Shown: positions 16,223-24,064, numbered from the stretch's first letter. The stretch: 33,970 nucleotides of DNA from Blastocatellia bacterium (GCA_019695185.1 JAIBAN010000084.1:1-33970); one strand, 5' to 3'. Numbers and translations are program-made. The notes: a model not told the origin generated them from the letters alone.

Positions 16223-17194
16223 TTAGGAAACCCCTTCCAGAATGGCTGCGGCCAAAAGCGGAATCATCAACTCATGATGGCCGGTCAAGGCATATCCCTT
16301 TCCCAACCCCCCTGCCACCGGACGCCGCACAACATTGGTCAAAGGCCGGTAATGCTGCATAAAATCAAAATTGACGGTGGTAAACTGTTCCAGTTCATGG
16401 CCGAGATTGCGCAGGGTGGTGACGGCCTTCAGGAAAACTTCGGGTAAAATCACGGCAGAACCAAAATTAAGATACACGCCGCCCTCGTTCAAACCTTTGA
16501 CGACCGAGCAAAACAAGCGGAAATCATGGTAACTGGCCGCTCCGATGGATGGCCCGTCAGCCCCAGGATGAATGTGTGTAATGTCGGTTCCAACCGCCAC
16601 ATGAACCGTCACCGGAACCCGGTTTTGATACGACATACAAAGCAATGAACGGTCAGCAAAGGGCGGTTCCAGTTTGAGCAGTTCCCGGCTGATGCCTTCG
16701 CCCCCGCCAATTCCATCCGCTGCCGCCGCCCGAATGCCCTGATTGATCAGGCGTCCGGTTTCCTCGGCTCCGCCAAACGCCCCGGAACCCAAGGTGGCAT
16801 CCACGTCTTCGGAAGTTGAACCGACCAAAGCAATTTCGAAGTCATGCACGGTCCCGGAGCCATTCAGGGCAAAAGCAGTGATGAATCCCCGTTGCATCAG
16901 GTCAATCAAAACGGGAGCCAGCCCGCACTTGATGACATGCCCGCCCATTCCGGCAATCACGGCTTTCCCCTGCTCGCGGGCAGTCCGGACCGCCGTGGCT
17001 ACCGCCTTCAAATCCCTGACCGCCAGAATATTGGGCAGCCGCTCAAAAAATTCCCGCAGCGAGGAGTTTTCACGCAGAGGCCGGGCAAGGTCCGCCACTG
17101 AAACCTTGCTTTTGCGGTCGGCCAGCGGGTAGGTCACCAAGTTAGTAAAATCAAGTGGTTCATAGGGATAGCGGGACATTACAAACGGCTCCAT
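16223..17194 (-). CDS. Conserved protein of unknown function, deoxyhypusine synthase-like appearance
   Basis: 323 residues from ATG at 17194; starts at 17248 (TTG) and 17179 (ATG) are also possible, and no strong ribosome binding site marks one. It is soluble. Conserved-looking segments are GMGGHVIKCGLAPVLIDLMQ, FALNGSGTVHDFEIAL, GSTSEDVDATLGSGAFGG and GADGPSIGAASYHDFRLFC. The runs of Gly and the HDFE and TSEDV motifs resemble NAD-binding deoxyhypusine/homospermidine synthase-like proteins, but I recall this resemblance from general knowledge and cannot confirm it. The gene is alone, convergent with the feo operon and divergent from the sigma-54 cassette. Function is open. Confidence 0.75.
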   Translation of the reverse strand: MEPFVMSRYPYEPLDFTNLVTYPLADRKSKVSVADLARPLRENSSLREFFERLPNILAVRDLKAVATAVRTAREQGKAVIAGMGGHVIKCGLAPVLIDLMQRGFITAFALNGSGTVHDFEIALVGSTSEDVDATLGSGAFGGAEETGRLINQGIRAAAADGIGGGEGISRELLKLEPPFADRSLLCMSYQNRVPVTVHVAVGTDITHIHPGADGPSIGAASYHDFRLFCSVVKGLNEGGVYLNFGSAVILPEVFLKAVTTLRNLGHELEQFTTVNFDFMQHYRPLTNVVRRPVAGGLGKGYALTGHHELMIPLLAAAILEGVS

Positions 17195-17335
17195 TTCTTC
17201 TGAGAAGTAGCACGGAATGAACTGAAATTGCGCCGCAAGCATACTCAAATTCCGCCCGCCGCCAAGTCAAAGCTGAATTTTCCAAGTTCGAATTTAATTT
17301 CACCTATTACTCCAAGAATTCAATTTCGTTTTTGC

Positions 17336-17352
17336 TTGGCACGATGCTTGCC
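17336..17352 (+). promoter_or_regulatory. Sigma-54 (-24/-12) promoter
   Basis: TTGGCACGATGCTTGCC matches the consensus TTGGCACG-N4-TTGC at every conserved position: GG at 17338-17339 and GC at 17350-17351, correctly spaced. A start near 17363 leaves a leader of about 47 nt to the ATG at 17410. AGGAG lies 8-10 bp before that ATG. This is the best promoter match in the window. Confidence 0.85.
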
Positions 17353-17409
17353 TTTTGAAGTGCAACTTCGAAAAACGAAATAAAAATTAAATTTTCAGGA
17401 GAAACACCT

Positions 17410-18192
17410 ATGAAAGTTTTGGAAATGGGCTTGCAAGGTTATCAAGTCCGCGAATGGCAGCAGTTCCTGATTTCAAAACGGCTGATGCCGGGCGGTCTGC
17501 CCTTTGGAAACTTTGGCCCTATCACTCAGAAGGCAACCATTGCCTTCCAAACCCAGCAAGGTTTGAAACCGGATGGCAAAGTCGGACCGAAAACAATTGC
17601 CCAGGCCAAACGGGCGGGCTTTCGGCCCATTGGTGACAATGTGACTGGAATTCCGTCAGATACAGTTGATTTTTCGATGAAGAGACATCCGCAAAAGGAA
17701 ATTCAACACGGAGCATCTGCGAAACATTACACCTTTGCACCCGGAATTGATGTTCCTTTTTCGCTTGAACAGAAGATTTCCAGAATGGCTGACAAATACT
17801 TTGCACTGACAGGAAAGGGCTTACATATTTTTAGCGGAAGACGAAACGCATACCGTCAAGCTGATGCAATGTATCGAAAATTCCATGATGGGGACGATGT
17901 TTTGAAAACCTATGGTTACAGCTCTTTAGCCTATGAAGTTAAAGCCACTTACGACGGGTCAGTCAAAGCCAAAAAATCAAAAGATGAAACAATCAAAGCT
18001 ATGGCTGAAACCATTCAACAGCAAATAAACCGCAATGCTTACATTTCAAAGCATTTGCTTGCGATAGCCTGCGATGTGGACCCAACGGGCGTCAATGGAA
18101 AAACTCTCCAACTCGCAGCAGCAACGGTAGGAAAAGTCAAAGTAAAACATGAAAAAACCCCACACCATTTCCATGTTCAATGGGAAGAATAA
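17410..18192 (+). CDS. Peptidoglycan-binding M15-like peptidase
   Basis: 260 residues. An N-terminal PG_binding_1 domain (about 1-75) has GLQGYQVREWQQFL, GNFGPITQKATIAFQ and GLKPDGKVGPKTI. The C-terminal part has the metallopeptidase M15 signature: S213-x-H215-x6-D222 (SKHLLAIACDVD, equivalent to SxHxxGxAxD with Gly changed to Ala) and the closing H253-x-H255 (HHFHVQW), so all three zinc ligands are present. M15 enzymes are DD- or LD-carboxypeptidases or endopeptidases that cut peptidoglycan peptides. No signal peptide is visible, unlike most such enzymes, so it may be exported another way or act as an endolysin-like protein. It lies behind a sigma-54 promoter and is followed after 16 bp by a secreted protein. 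Confidence 0.8.
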   Translation: MKVLEMGLQGYQVREWQQFLISKRLMPGGLPFGNFGPITQKATIAFQTQQGLKPDGKVGPKTIAQAKRAGFRPIGDNVTGIPSDTVDFSMKRHPQKEIQHGASAKHYTFAPGIDVPFSLEQKISRMADKYFALTGKGLHIFSGRRNAYRQADAMYRKFHDGDDVLKTYGYSSLAYEVKATYDGSVKAKKSKDETIKAMAETIQQQINRNAYISKHLLAIACDVDPTGVNGKTLQLAAATVGKVKVKHEKTPHHFHVQWEE

Positions 18193-18208
18193 AACCAGTG
18201 AGGTCAAT

Positions 18209-18784
18209 ATGAGACAAATTACTCTTTTATTATGTGCAGTTTTGTTGAGTTGGTGGTTCCTTATTCTCCCAGTAACAAATGCCGCTTCCCCTTCGCTGGT
18301 TCCTGGTTTGCCGACTGATGATTTTGACTGCCCCCGCGCTCAACCCGAACCTGTCCTCTACAAACGCAACAAGCTGGTTAAAACCAGTTCATTTAAAAGA
18401 ACTTCAGCAACAGAAGCGATTGAAAAAGGGGTTCTGACGACTGGTGAAACCGTCACGGTTTATCATGAAGGTTGTGAGAGCTTTGTGGAACGGTTTGTTT
18501 TCAAACTCAAAGACACTTCTCATCCCGGCAACGACTTGGCTTATTGGTTTACCAAAAGCGCGGATTTGCTCGAACAATTACATGATAAGCAAAACCCGTT
18601 GAATCTCAAATCATTTGCCCAGGCGCTGCGAAAGCAGGCCCAGAAGAAAAAACGACTTCGGTTGGACGACTATATTTACTTGTACAAAGGAATAGCCCCT
18701 CCTGGAGTCGCAGTCGGGCAAGTCAGGAAATCTTCAAAATCCTGTGAAACAATTCTGGAAGTGGTTTGCTTTGAGCAGTTGTAA
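18209..18784 (+). CDS. Secreted protein of unknown function
   Basis: 191 residues from ATG at 18209, with GAGGT 4 bp upstream. The signal peptide is clear (MRQITLLLCAVLLSWWFLIL, cleavage probably after NA-A). The mature protein is basic and Lys-rich, with four cysteines spread (near DDFDCP, HEGCES, KSCETI, VVCF) that could form two disulfides. No known domain is recognised. It follows the peptidase by 16 bp and shares its promoter. An immunity or inhibitor role toward the neighbouring peptidase, or a partner in cell-wall remodelling, would fit the context but is guesswork. Confidence 0.75.
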   Translation: MRQITLLLCAVLLSWWFLILPVTNAASPSLVPGLPTDDFDCPRAQPEPVLYKRNKLVKTSSFKRTSATEAIEKGVLTTGETVTVYHEGCESFVERFVFKLKDTSHPGNDLAYWFTKSADLLEQLHDKQNPLNLKSFAQALRKQAQKKKRLRLDDYIYLYKGIAPPGVAVGQVRKSSKSCETILEVVCFEQL

Positions 18785-18813
18785 CCTTTGCAATTTCATC
18801 CAAAGAGGTTTGT

Positions 18814-18848
18814 TTTGGAGCATGGCAGAAAGTTCGCCGTGCTCCAAA
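18814..18848. terminator. Hairpin between convergent genes, likely bidirectional terminator
   Basis: Arms 18814-18826 and 18836-18848 form a 13-bp stem with one G-U pair and a 9-nt loop. It sits between the convergent secreted-protein and TPR-activator genes. The T-tracts are short, so strength is uncertain. Confidence 0.6.
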
Positions 18849-18892
18849 TTTCAAAGCCACTTATCCACCCAGGAAGGTTTTTACCAAATCAC

Positions 18893-21800
18893 CTACTCGA
18901 TGGTTTCCAGCCCAAACCGCTTCCGTTTCAGAATCAGCCCCTGCCGGGTCAGCCCCAGCTCGCGGGCAGCACGGGTGATGTTGCCGGAATGCCGGTCAAG
19001 CGCGTCGGTCACCATCTTGCGTTCCAGTTCCTCAACCGATTCAGACAGGGTTTTTCCGAGCGGAAGCACCGACCCTGAACGCCGCGATGAAATTGAAACC
19101 GTTACGGGACGTTGCAGGATTTCCTCGGAAAAATTATCGGGCATCAAAACCGAATCGGTAGCGGCCAAGGCGACCGCCCGCTCCATCTCGTTTTTGAGCT
19201 GGCGGACATTGCCCGGCCAGGGGAATTTGCACAAAATCTCCAGTGCGGCTTCGGAAAGCGATATATTTTTATTTTCCCGTTTGGCAAATGAACGGAGCAG
19301 GTACCGGGTCAGCACCGGAATGTCTTCGCGGCGGTCCCGTAGCGGTGGAACGTGAATCCGAATGACGTTCAACCGATGGAAGAGGTCTTCGCGGAACGTT
19401 CCCTGCTCGACCTCCTTTTCCAAATCGCGGTTGGTGGCCGCCACGACCCGAACATCCACCCGCACCGGATGGTCTTCGCCGACGGCATGAATTTCGTGGT
19501 CCTGCAAAAACCGCAGCAGTTTGGGTTGGACGTGCAGCGCCAGTTCGCCGATTTCATCGAGGAAAATTGTTCCGCCACTCGCCGCCCGGATGATGCCGGC
19601 GGTATCCTTGTCCGCTCCGGTAAAAGCACCTTTGCGATGCCCGAACAACCGGCTTTCAATCAGTTCCGCCGGAATTGCCGCGCAATTGAACGGGATGAAG
19701 GGCTTGTTGTGGCGGGTGCTGGTCGAATGAATCGCCCGCGCAATCAGTTCCTTGCCAACGCCGGACTCGCCTGTGATGAGCACCGTCACATCCGAAGAGC
19801 GGATTTTCTGAATCCGTTCAATCACCCGCATCATGGCCGGTGATTCGCAAATCAGCCCCGTCGCCACCAGATTGCTGTTCGTTTTGTAGCTGCTGACAAT
19901 CGTCTGGGTCGCCTTGACCGTGTTGCGCAGCATACAGTTTTCCAACCCCAGTTCGACCACCCGAATGAGCGAATCAAGGTGCCCTATTTTGGTCATTGTC
20001 GGAGTAGTGGTTCCGCCACTCAAAAACAGGTAAAAGCGGCGTTGCGGGTTGGATTCGCCCGAATGCGAGTTGTCGGTCAGCGGTTTGACCTGAACTCCCG
20101 GCGGCAAAGGCTTCCCTTCCTCCAGATGCAGTTTCAAATCACGGTAGGCTTTGTCCGCTTCCTTGCGGTCACAGCCACGGGCAGTGAGAAGTTTCAGGCT
20201 TTCGTCCGCCAGTTGTTCAAAAATGACCGCCTGTTTCTGCATCTCATCCCGAATCAGGGTGGCAAACTCCCGCAGCAGCAAATCATGGGTGGTCGAGGCA
20301 GCAATCAGCCGCTCAATCACCAGCGCATCCAGCGACAGCGTGGCCGGTTCGGGACGGCTGGAAAAAGAGTTCTCCAGCAGAATCTCAATTGCCTCTGCGG
20401 CCCGTGCGCGTTTCGGTTCGGCTTTCAGTTCGGTATAAATCTGAGCCGCTTTTTCCAGGTGCGAAAGCGCCCGCGCCGGGGCTGACTGCCGGTTGAGGGC
20501 CAGCCCGATTTCCAGGTGGCTGCACGCAGCTTCATAGACGTAGCTGATGGATTCGAAAATCGAAATACTTTGGGCCAGCAACGGAATCGCCTCCGAAGCC
20601 TCGCCCCGCTGCAACCGCAGATTGCCGTCAATCCGGGCTGCATGGCCCGAAAGATTGTGGTTGGGCTGGGTTTTGATGAGTTCCTGGGCTTGGCGCAGGT
20701 AATCCGCCGCCCGGTCCAGGTCCGCCCGGAGCAGGTGCCCCTGGGCCAGCTTGAGATAGGTTCCCGGAATGGCAATCAACCGCCCGATTTTCGAATTGAT
20801 TTGGAGCGTGTGCTGGAATTGTACCAACGCATCATCAACCCGGCCTTGGGCGAGGAAGAAATCGCCGAGCTTTTCCCAACTGACGGCTTCCACGGATTTG
20901 ACGCCGGTTTCCAGGGCCAGTTCAATGGCGCGCCGGATGCAACGTTCGGCTTCGGCAACATTTCCCTGCTTGCTATAGAGGTCGCCCAACGTTCCCAGCA
21001 CCGCGCTTTCCGTGCGTTTGTTATGACCGGTCACCAAGTCAAAAGCCATCTTGAGCGATTGTTCCGCCCGCAACCATTCGCCGGTTGCCAGTTGGGCATC
21101 GGCCAGATTCGCATAGGCAATGCCCAGCAGGTTGCGGTCCTTGGTTTGGGACCAATGCTCAATCGCCTGTTCGTAATTGGCAACGGCCTTGTGAATGTTG
21201 CCTTCTTCGGTCAGAACCAGGGCCAGATTGTTGAGGAGTTTGCCAAACGTCACATGGTCGGCCACAGTCGGGACCGAGGCCATCCGTTCAAGCAGTTCCA
21301 ACCCACGCTGGCAGGCTTCGCGGGCTTCCTGCTGGCGACCTTCCAGATAATCCACAATGGAGAGGTTCCAGTAACTTTGCGCCAGCGCACGGGCATCGCC
21401 GACTGCTTCCTGAAAATCGAGCGCCGCCAGCAGATGGTCGCGGGCAATTGCATATTCATCAATCACCCAATAAATGTAGCCAATCAGCCCATGGGCCGCG
21501 CCACAGCCAACCCCGTCTTTCAGTTCCGTGTACAGTTTCAGACTGTTTGTCGCACAGTGGATGGCACGCGGAGCGTTGTCGAGCCAACGGTGCAGGCTCG
21601 CCATGCGAAACCAAATGCCGGCCAGCACATTTTGCGGTATTTGATACTGGCGTCCGGAAAGGTCAATTGGAGTCAGAGCCGTCAGCGCTTCGTCATATTT
21701 CCCGGTGACTTCGAGCATTTCCGCCAGTTGGACGCGCAACTGCACAGCTTCCTGCTTGGAAACCGCTTCGTTTTTCAGCAACTCGCCAATCAGTTCGATG

Positions 21801-21904
21801 CCCTTGGTCGGGTCGCCGCCTTGCACGCTGAGGCTTTCCACGGTCATCCGTTCCAGAGTGATGTGGTCTGACGCCTCATTGGATTGCATCCACCGACTGT
21901 TCAT
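18893..21904 (-). CDS. TPR-sensor sigma-54-dependent transcriptional activator
   Basis: 1003 residues from ATG at 21904. N-terminal half (about 40-550): tetratricopeptide-like helical repeats such as ALAQSYWNLSIVDYLEGRQQ, AIEHWSQTKDRNLLGIAYAN and AVLGTLGDLYSKQGNVAEAE. A linker of about 100 residues follows, then the AAA+ sigma-54 activator domain (about 690-915): Walker A GESGVGKE, GAFTGAD (near 760, the sigma-54 contact loop), Walker B GGTIFLDEIGE, and RVVAATNRDLEKEV. The C-terminus has a Fis-type helix-turn-helix with ITRAARELGLTRQGLILKRK. There is no response-regulator receiver or GAF domain seen; input is presumably protein-protein contact through the TPRs. TTG at 21937, with GAGGAG 5 bp upstream, is an equally plausible start; both are well spaced. 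Confidence 0.92.
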   Translation of the reverse strand: MNSRWMQSNEASDHITLERMTVESLSVQGGDPTKGIELIGELLKNEAVSKQEAVQLRVQLAEMLEVTGKYDEALTALTPIDLSGRQYQIPQNVLAGIWFRMASLHRWLDNAPRAIHCATNSLKLYTELKDGVGCGAAHGLIGYIYWVIDEYAIARDHLLAALDFQEAVGDARALAQSYWNLSIVDYLEGRQQEAREACQRGLELLERMASVPTVADHVTFGKLLNNLALVLTEEGNIHKAVANYEQAIEHWSQTKDRNLLGIAYANLADAQLATGEWLRAEQSLKMAFDLVTGHNKRTESAVLGTLGDLYSKQGNVAEAERCIRRAIELALETGVKSVEAVSWEKLGDFFLAQGRVDDALVQFQHTLQINSKIGRLIAIPGTYLKLAQGHLLRADLDRAADYLRQAQELIKTQPNHNLSGHAARIDGNLRLQRGEASEAIPLLAQSISIFESISYVYEAACSHLEIGLALNRQSAPARALSHLEKAAQIYTELKAEPKRARAAEAIEILLENSFSSRPEPATLSLDALVIERLIAASTTHDLLLREFATLIRDEMQKQAVIFEQLADESLKLLTARGCDRKEADKAYRDLKLHLEEGKPLPPGVQVKPLTDNSHSGESNPQRRFYLFLSGGTTTPTMTKIGHLDSLIRVVELGLENCMLRNTVKATQTIVSSYKTNSNLVATGLICESPAMMRVIERIQKIRSSDVTVLITGESGVGKELIARAIHSTSTRHNKPFIPFNCAAIPAELIESRLFGHRKGAFTGADKDTAGIIRAASGGTIFLDEIGELALHVQPKLLRFLQDHEIHAVGEDHPVRVDVRVVAATNRDLEKEVEQGTFREDLFHRLNVIRIHVPPLRDRREDIPVLTRYLLRSFAKRENKNISLSEAALEILCKFPWPGNVRQLKNEMERAVALAATDSVLMPDNFSEEILQRPVTVSISSRRSGSVLPLGKTLSESVEELERKMVTDALDRHSGNITRAARELGLTRQGLILKRKRFGLETIE

Positions 21905-21911
21905 GGTCTCG

Positions 21912-21948
21912 TCCTTTATAAGGGCTAAATTACTCAACGTTACTCCTC
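21912..21948 (-). promoter_or_regulatory. Two competing ribosome binding sites for the activator gene
   Basis: AAAGGA (minus strand, 21912-21917) lies 7 bp before the ATG at 21904. GAGGAG (21943-21948) lies 5 bp before an in-frame TTG at 21937. Both are good, so the N-terminus may be 11 residues longer than annotated. Confidence 0.6.
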
Positions 21949-21958
21949 TTCCATTTTT

Positions 21959-21993
21959 TCAATGACAAGTGACGGGTGACCGGTGATAAATGA
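21959..21993 (+). repeat. Heptamer array of five different N4-TGA units
   Basis: TCAATGA, CAAGTGA, CGGGTGA, CCGGTGA and TAAATGA follow without gaps. The sequence varies but each unit ends in TGA. It lies just upstream of the activator gene start and is followed by the TCA-N4 units at 22000-22033. Confidence 0.85.
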
Positions 21994-21999
21994 TCCGAC

Positions 22000-22033
22000 A
22001 ACTTCTCAAATCGAACTTCTCAATTCGAACTTC
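22000..22033 (+). repeat. Period-14 repeat AACTTCTCAAATCG / AACTTCTCAATTCG
   Basis: Two and a half 14-bp units, which on the minus strand read as alternating GAAGTTC and GA(A/T)TTGA heptads. The TGA of one GAATTGA unit is the stop codon of the gene ending at 22020. Confidence 0.8.
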
Positions 22034-22652
22034 TGAGACTGGCGGTTTCGACCCATTTCCCATCGCGCAACAGGTAAAACTTTTCCGGTCGCAAGGTAAA
22101 ATTCTTCTGAAATTCAGGAATGCTGGCGATGAATTCAGACCGGGTGCGCAGGTCACCAGTGGCCAGCTTCCAATCTTTGTCGTTTTCCTGCAACAGATAT
22201 TGCTGCATAAAAATCTTGGCGTGAATCAGTTCTGCCGGACGCCCGCCGGGTCGCTTTCCGGGAGGGTTGACGGCCACAAACAACACGGTATCGGCCACCG
22301 CATAATCACCGAAAATCTGGACTTCCCCGGCCTGTCCGCGCTCAAAGGTCGCCAGCGGAGCCAACTGGCTGACGAACTTGACCAAATCTTCACGTTTGAC
22401 CTGTGCTTGTTGCCGCTTTGACAGATAGCGGTAAAAGGCGGTGGTGTCTTTGTCGCGCAAAGCCTTGAAAAATGCCTGAAGTGTTGCCCGCACCGGGCCA
22501 TCCGTCGGCGGATTCTGCGCCGTCGCAATACTATAAAACCCACCCCAAAGAAGGCTCAAGCAAACCAGTCGGACTACTGTTGACCTGCCCCAGGCAAAGG
22601 GCTTCCCGGCTGAACGCCACGGACGGCACTGCAACGACAACAGACACAACAT
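22020..22652 (-). CDS. Secreted NTF2/SnoaL-like (DUF4878-type) protein
   Basis: 210 residues from ATG at 22652; a GTG at 22691 is an alternative, and neither start has an ideal ribosome binding site. A long basic N-region (residues 1-27) precedes a signal-peptide-like hydrophobic stretch VVRLVCLSLLWGGFYSI with cleavage after ATA-Q. The mature part begins DGPVRATLQAFFKALRDKDTTAFYRYLSKRQ, the typical start of NTF2-like domains, where small cone-shaped folds bind ligands. Later strands are ADTVLFVAVN, MQQYLLQENDKDWKLATG and KFYLLRDGKWVE. The catalytic role is unknown. The last four residues and the stop codon are encoded by a heptamer repeat. Confidence 0.78.
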   Translation of the reverse strand: MLCLLSLQCRPWRSAGKPFAWGRSTVVRLVCLSLLWGGFYSIATAQNPPTDGPVRATLQAFFKALRDKDTTAFYRYLSKRQQAQVKREDLVKFVSQLAPLATFERGQAGEVQIFGDYAVADTVLFVAVNPPGKRPGGRPAELIHAKIFMQQYLLQENDKDWKLATGDLRTRSEFIASIPEFQKNFTLRPEKFYLLRDGKWVETASLRSSN

Positions 22653-23187
22653 GGTGAGTGAGTCGCCTCCGATGTTTGCCACAAAGTTCACGGCAAGGGT
22701 GATGGTAATGACTTGCTTGGTTTGTTTCCGGAAATTACAGGACGCTTACTGGGGCAGCGCATCATAGCGCGAGAGGCAAGGGTTTTCCAAGGACAAAAAG
22801 GGGTACGCAGGTTGCCCTCCAGGGCAAAATGAAAGGCTCTCAATCTGTTCCTCGGGTTCTTCAAAGGGTGGGGGGTTTTACGTCCTAAAACAGACCACAA
22901 GAGATTGATTCGGTTTTTCTCATCGCAGAGCCGCAGAGTTTTCGCAGAGTTGATAATTGTTTTTTCTGTGCATCCTCTCCGTCTCTGCGGTGAAAGATAA
23001 TTTCAAAGTATTCCAATCGTATGTGAACCGATTTAGTACGAAATTTTACAGTATCTTTCCCCAAATGGCCGGTAACCGCTACCTGGAAAGGAAGAACGGA
23101 AGCCCACCTCGATGTTTTTTGAATCCGCTGTGGGTTACTTCACCTTTGCTGCTGCCTGTGGGAACTCCCGTTTCTGCCAGTGGTTTT
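22653..23187. other. Intergenic region with no convincing gene
   Basis: About 530 bp. It contains a cluster of CGCAGAG units at 22924-22949 with a matching CTCTGCG at 22983-22989, which could form a stem. Apart from this I see nothing. An open frame at 22957-23382 runs over the HTH gene on the other strand and looks like a shadow. Confidence 0.6.
22924..22989. repeat. CGCAGAG repeats with inverted CTCTGCG
   Basis: CGCAGAG occurs at 22924, 22932 and 22943. CTCTCC-GTCTCTGCGG follows at 22975-22990. It is a short repeat pair with a loop of about 35 bp. Confidence 0.7.
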
Positions 23188-23448
23188 TTAATTTTTGGGG
23201 GCAACCAGATTTTTGGTCAAAAACGCCCCCAGAGATTTGAGGTAGACGAGCCTCCGATGGCCAATGTTAATACATTGCAACGAACCGTTTTCAACCCAAT
23301 ATTGGACGGTCCGCTGAGTGACACCCAGCCGTTCGGCAACACGAGCCGCAGGTGCAAAAAGCTTGTTCCGGTCTTTGGGTGAACTGTTCAGATATAAATC
23401 AATCAGCTTTTCCGTGTCGGCCAGCTTTTGTAAAACAGCAGGCTTCAT
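23188..23448 (-). CDS. Small helix-turn-helix DNA-binding protein (excisionase/MerR-like)
   Basis: 86 residues. A helix-turn-helix is visible at about residues 33-65: VAERLGVTQRTVQYWVENG followed by LQCINIGHRRLVYLKSL, the pattern of excisionase-like winged HTH proteins (variants of the helix: turn: recognition helix plus a wing with GHRRL). ATG at 23448 is preceded by GGGAGGG, a good ribosome binding site 8 bp away. No integrase or prophage genes are near, so a plain regulator is more likely than an excisionase. The GGAGGGTA words clustered just upstream could be its binding sites. Confidence 0.8.
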   Translation of the reverse strand: MKPAVLQKLADTEKLIDLYLNSSPKDRNKLFAPAARVAERLGVTQRTVQYWVENGSLQCINIGHRRLVYLKSLGAFLTKNLVAPKN

Positions 23449-23857
23449 AAATTAGCCCTCCCTAAGCTGGAGTACCCTCCAATTTGGTAATGCAAGGTCT
23501 GTCATCTCAATTGAAGAAATAGTGAATCAAGGAAGTTGGGAAAACCCTCCCGAAAAATGACGGAACTCACCAAACTCCGCTGAACATCAATCAAACTGTT
23601 TTGATTTTTGGCTTATCGTTTTTCTAAACACTTATTTCCCGCAGGAGGGTAAAAAGTTGTGGTCCTGAAAAAATATTTTATGGACTGAGGGCTGAGCCTG
23701 TTTTTATTCCTGGCGGTATACCACCAAGCCATGCAGGCTAACCGGCAAAAGCATCTCCCGCTTGCCTTACTTCCCCGACTGAAATAATCTGCTGGATTCA
23801 TTCAAAGAACCAAGTTTCAGAGTTTCGGTGTATTGGTAAAACAGGTTGGTCAGACAC

Positions 23858-23990
23858 TTCCGCCGGAGCGCATTATCTGCGGATGGGAAGGCGCTCCTGC
23901 CGGAGCGCAGAGATTTTTTCACCGCCCGCTCCCAGGGGTTTCGCTCCGCTTCACACCCTGGCTACCATAATCTGCTCCTGCCGGAGCAGA
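23858..23990. repeat. Cluster of GGAGC hairpins
   Basis: GCGCTCC-TGCC-GGAGCGC (23891-23908) and TCTGCTCC-TGCC-GGAGCAGA (23971-23990) are near-perfect palindromes with a shared TGCC loop; TTCCGCCGGAGCGC at 23858 is a half unit. Between them is an imperfect CCAGGGG...CCCTGG stem. The type resembles REP-like palindromic elements. Confidence 0.75.
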
Positions 23991-24015
23991 GAGACCACAA
24001 CCTGTTTGGCCCATA

Positions 24016-24043
24016 ACCCTGAACCCTGAACCCTGAACCCTGA
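24016..24043 (+). repeat. Heptamer array ACCCTGA x4
   Basis: Four exact ACCCTGA units just before the phosphodiesterase gene (21 bp from the start codon). No reverse complement array lies near, so this one is unpaired. Confidence 0.9.
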
Positions 24044-24064
24044 ACTGCAAAAGGAAGCTGTTTC

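Larger units (their letters stand above)
23449..24064. other. Intergenic region rich in small hairpins
   Basis: About 615 bp between divergent genes. It has repeats of CCTCCC/GGAGGG (23453-23480, 23544-23551, 23643-23650), a GGACTGA-GGGCTGA pair (23682-23695), the GGAGC hairpins (23858-23990) and an ACCCTGA array (24016-24043). No gene is supported: the 62-residue frame at 23613-23801 lacks a ribosome binding site and has unusual composition. Confidence 0.6.

Noticed and set aside
17410..18784. Prophage remnant (endolysin-like peptidase)
   Set aside because: No phage structural, integrase or lysis genes around; the sigma-54 promoter and activator argue for a host system.
22957..23382. 141-codon plus-strand frame
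   Set aside because: Antisense to the HTH gene and without protein-like features.
23613..23801. 62-codon minus-strand frame
   Set aside because: No ribosome binding site, odd composition, and it lies in repeat-rich DNA.
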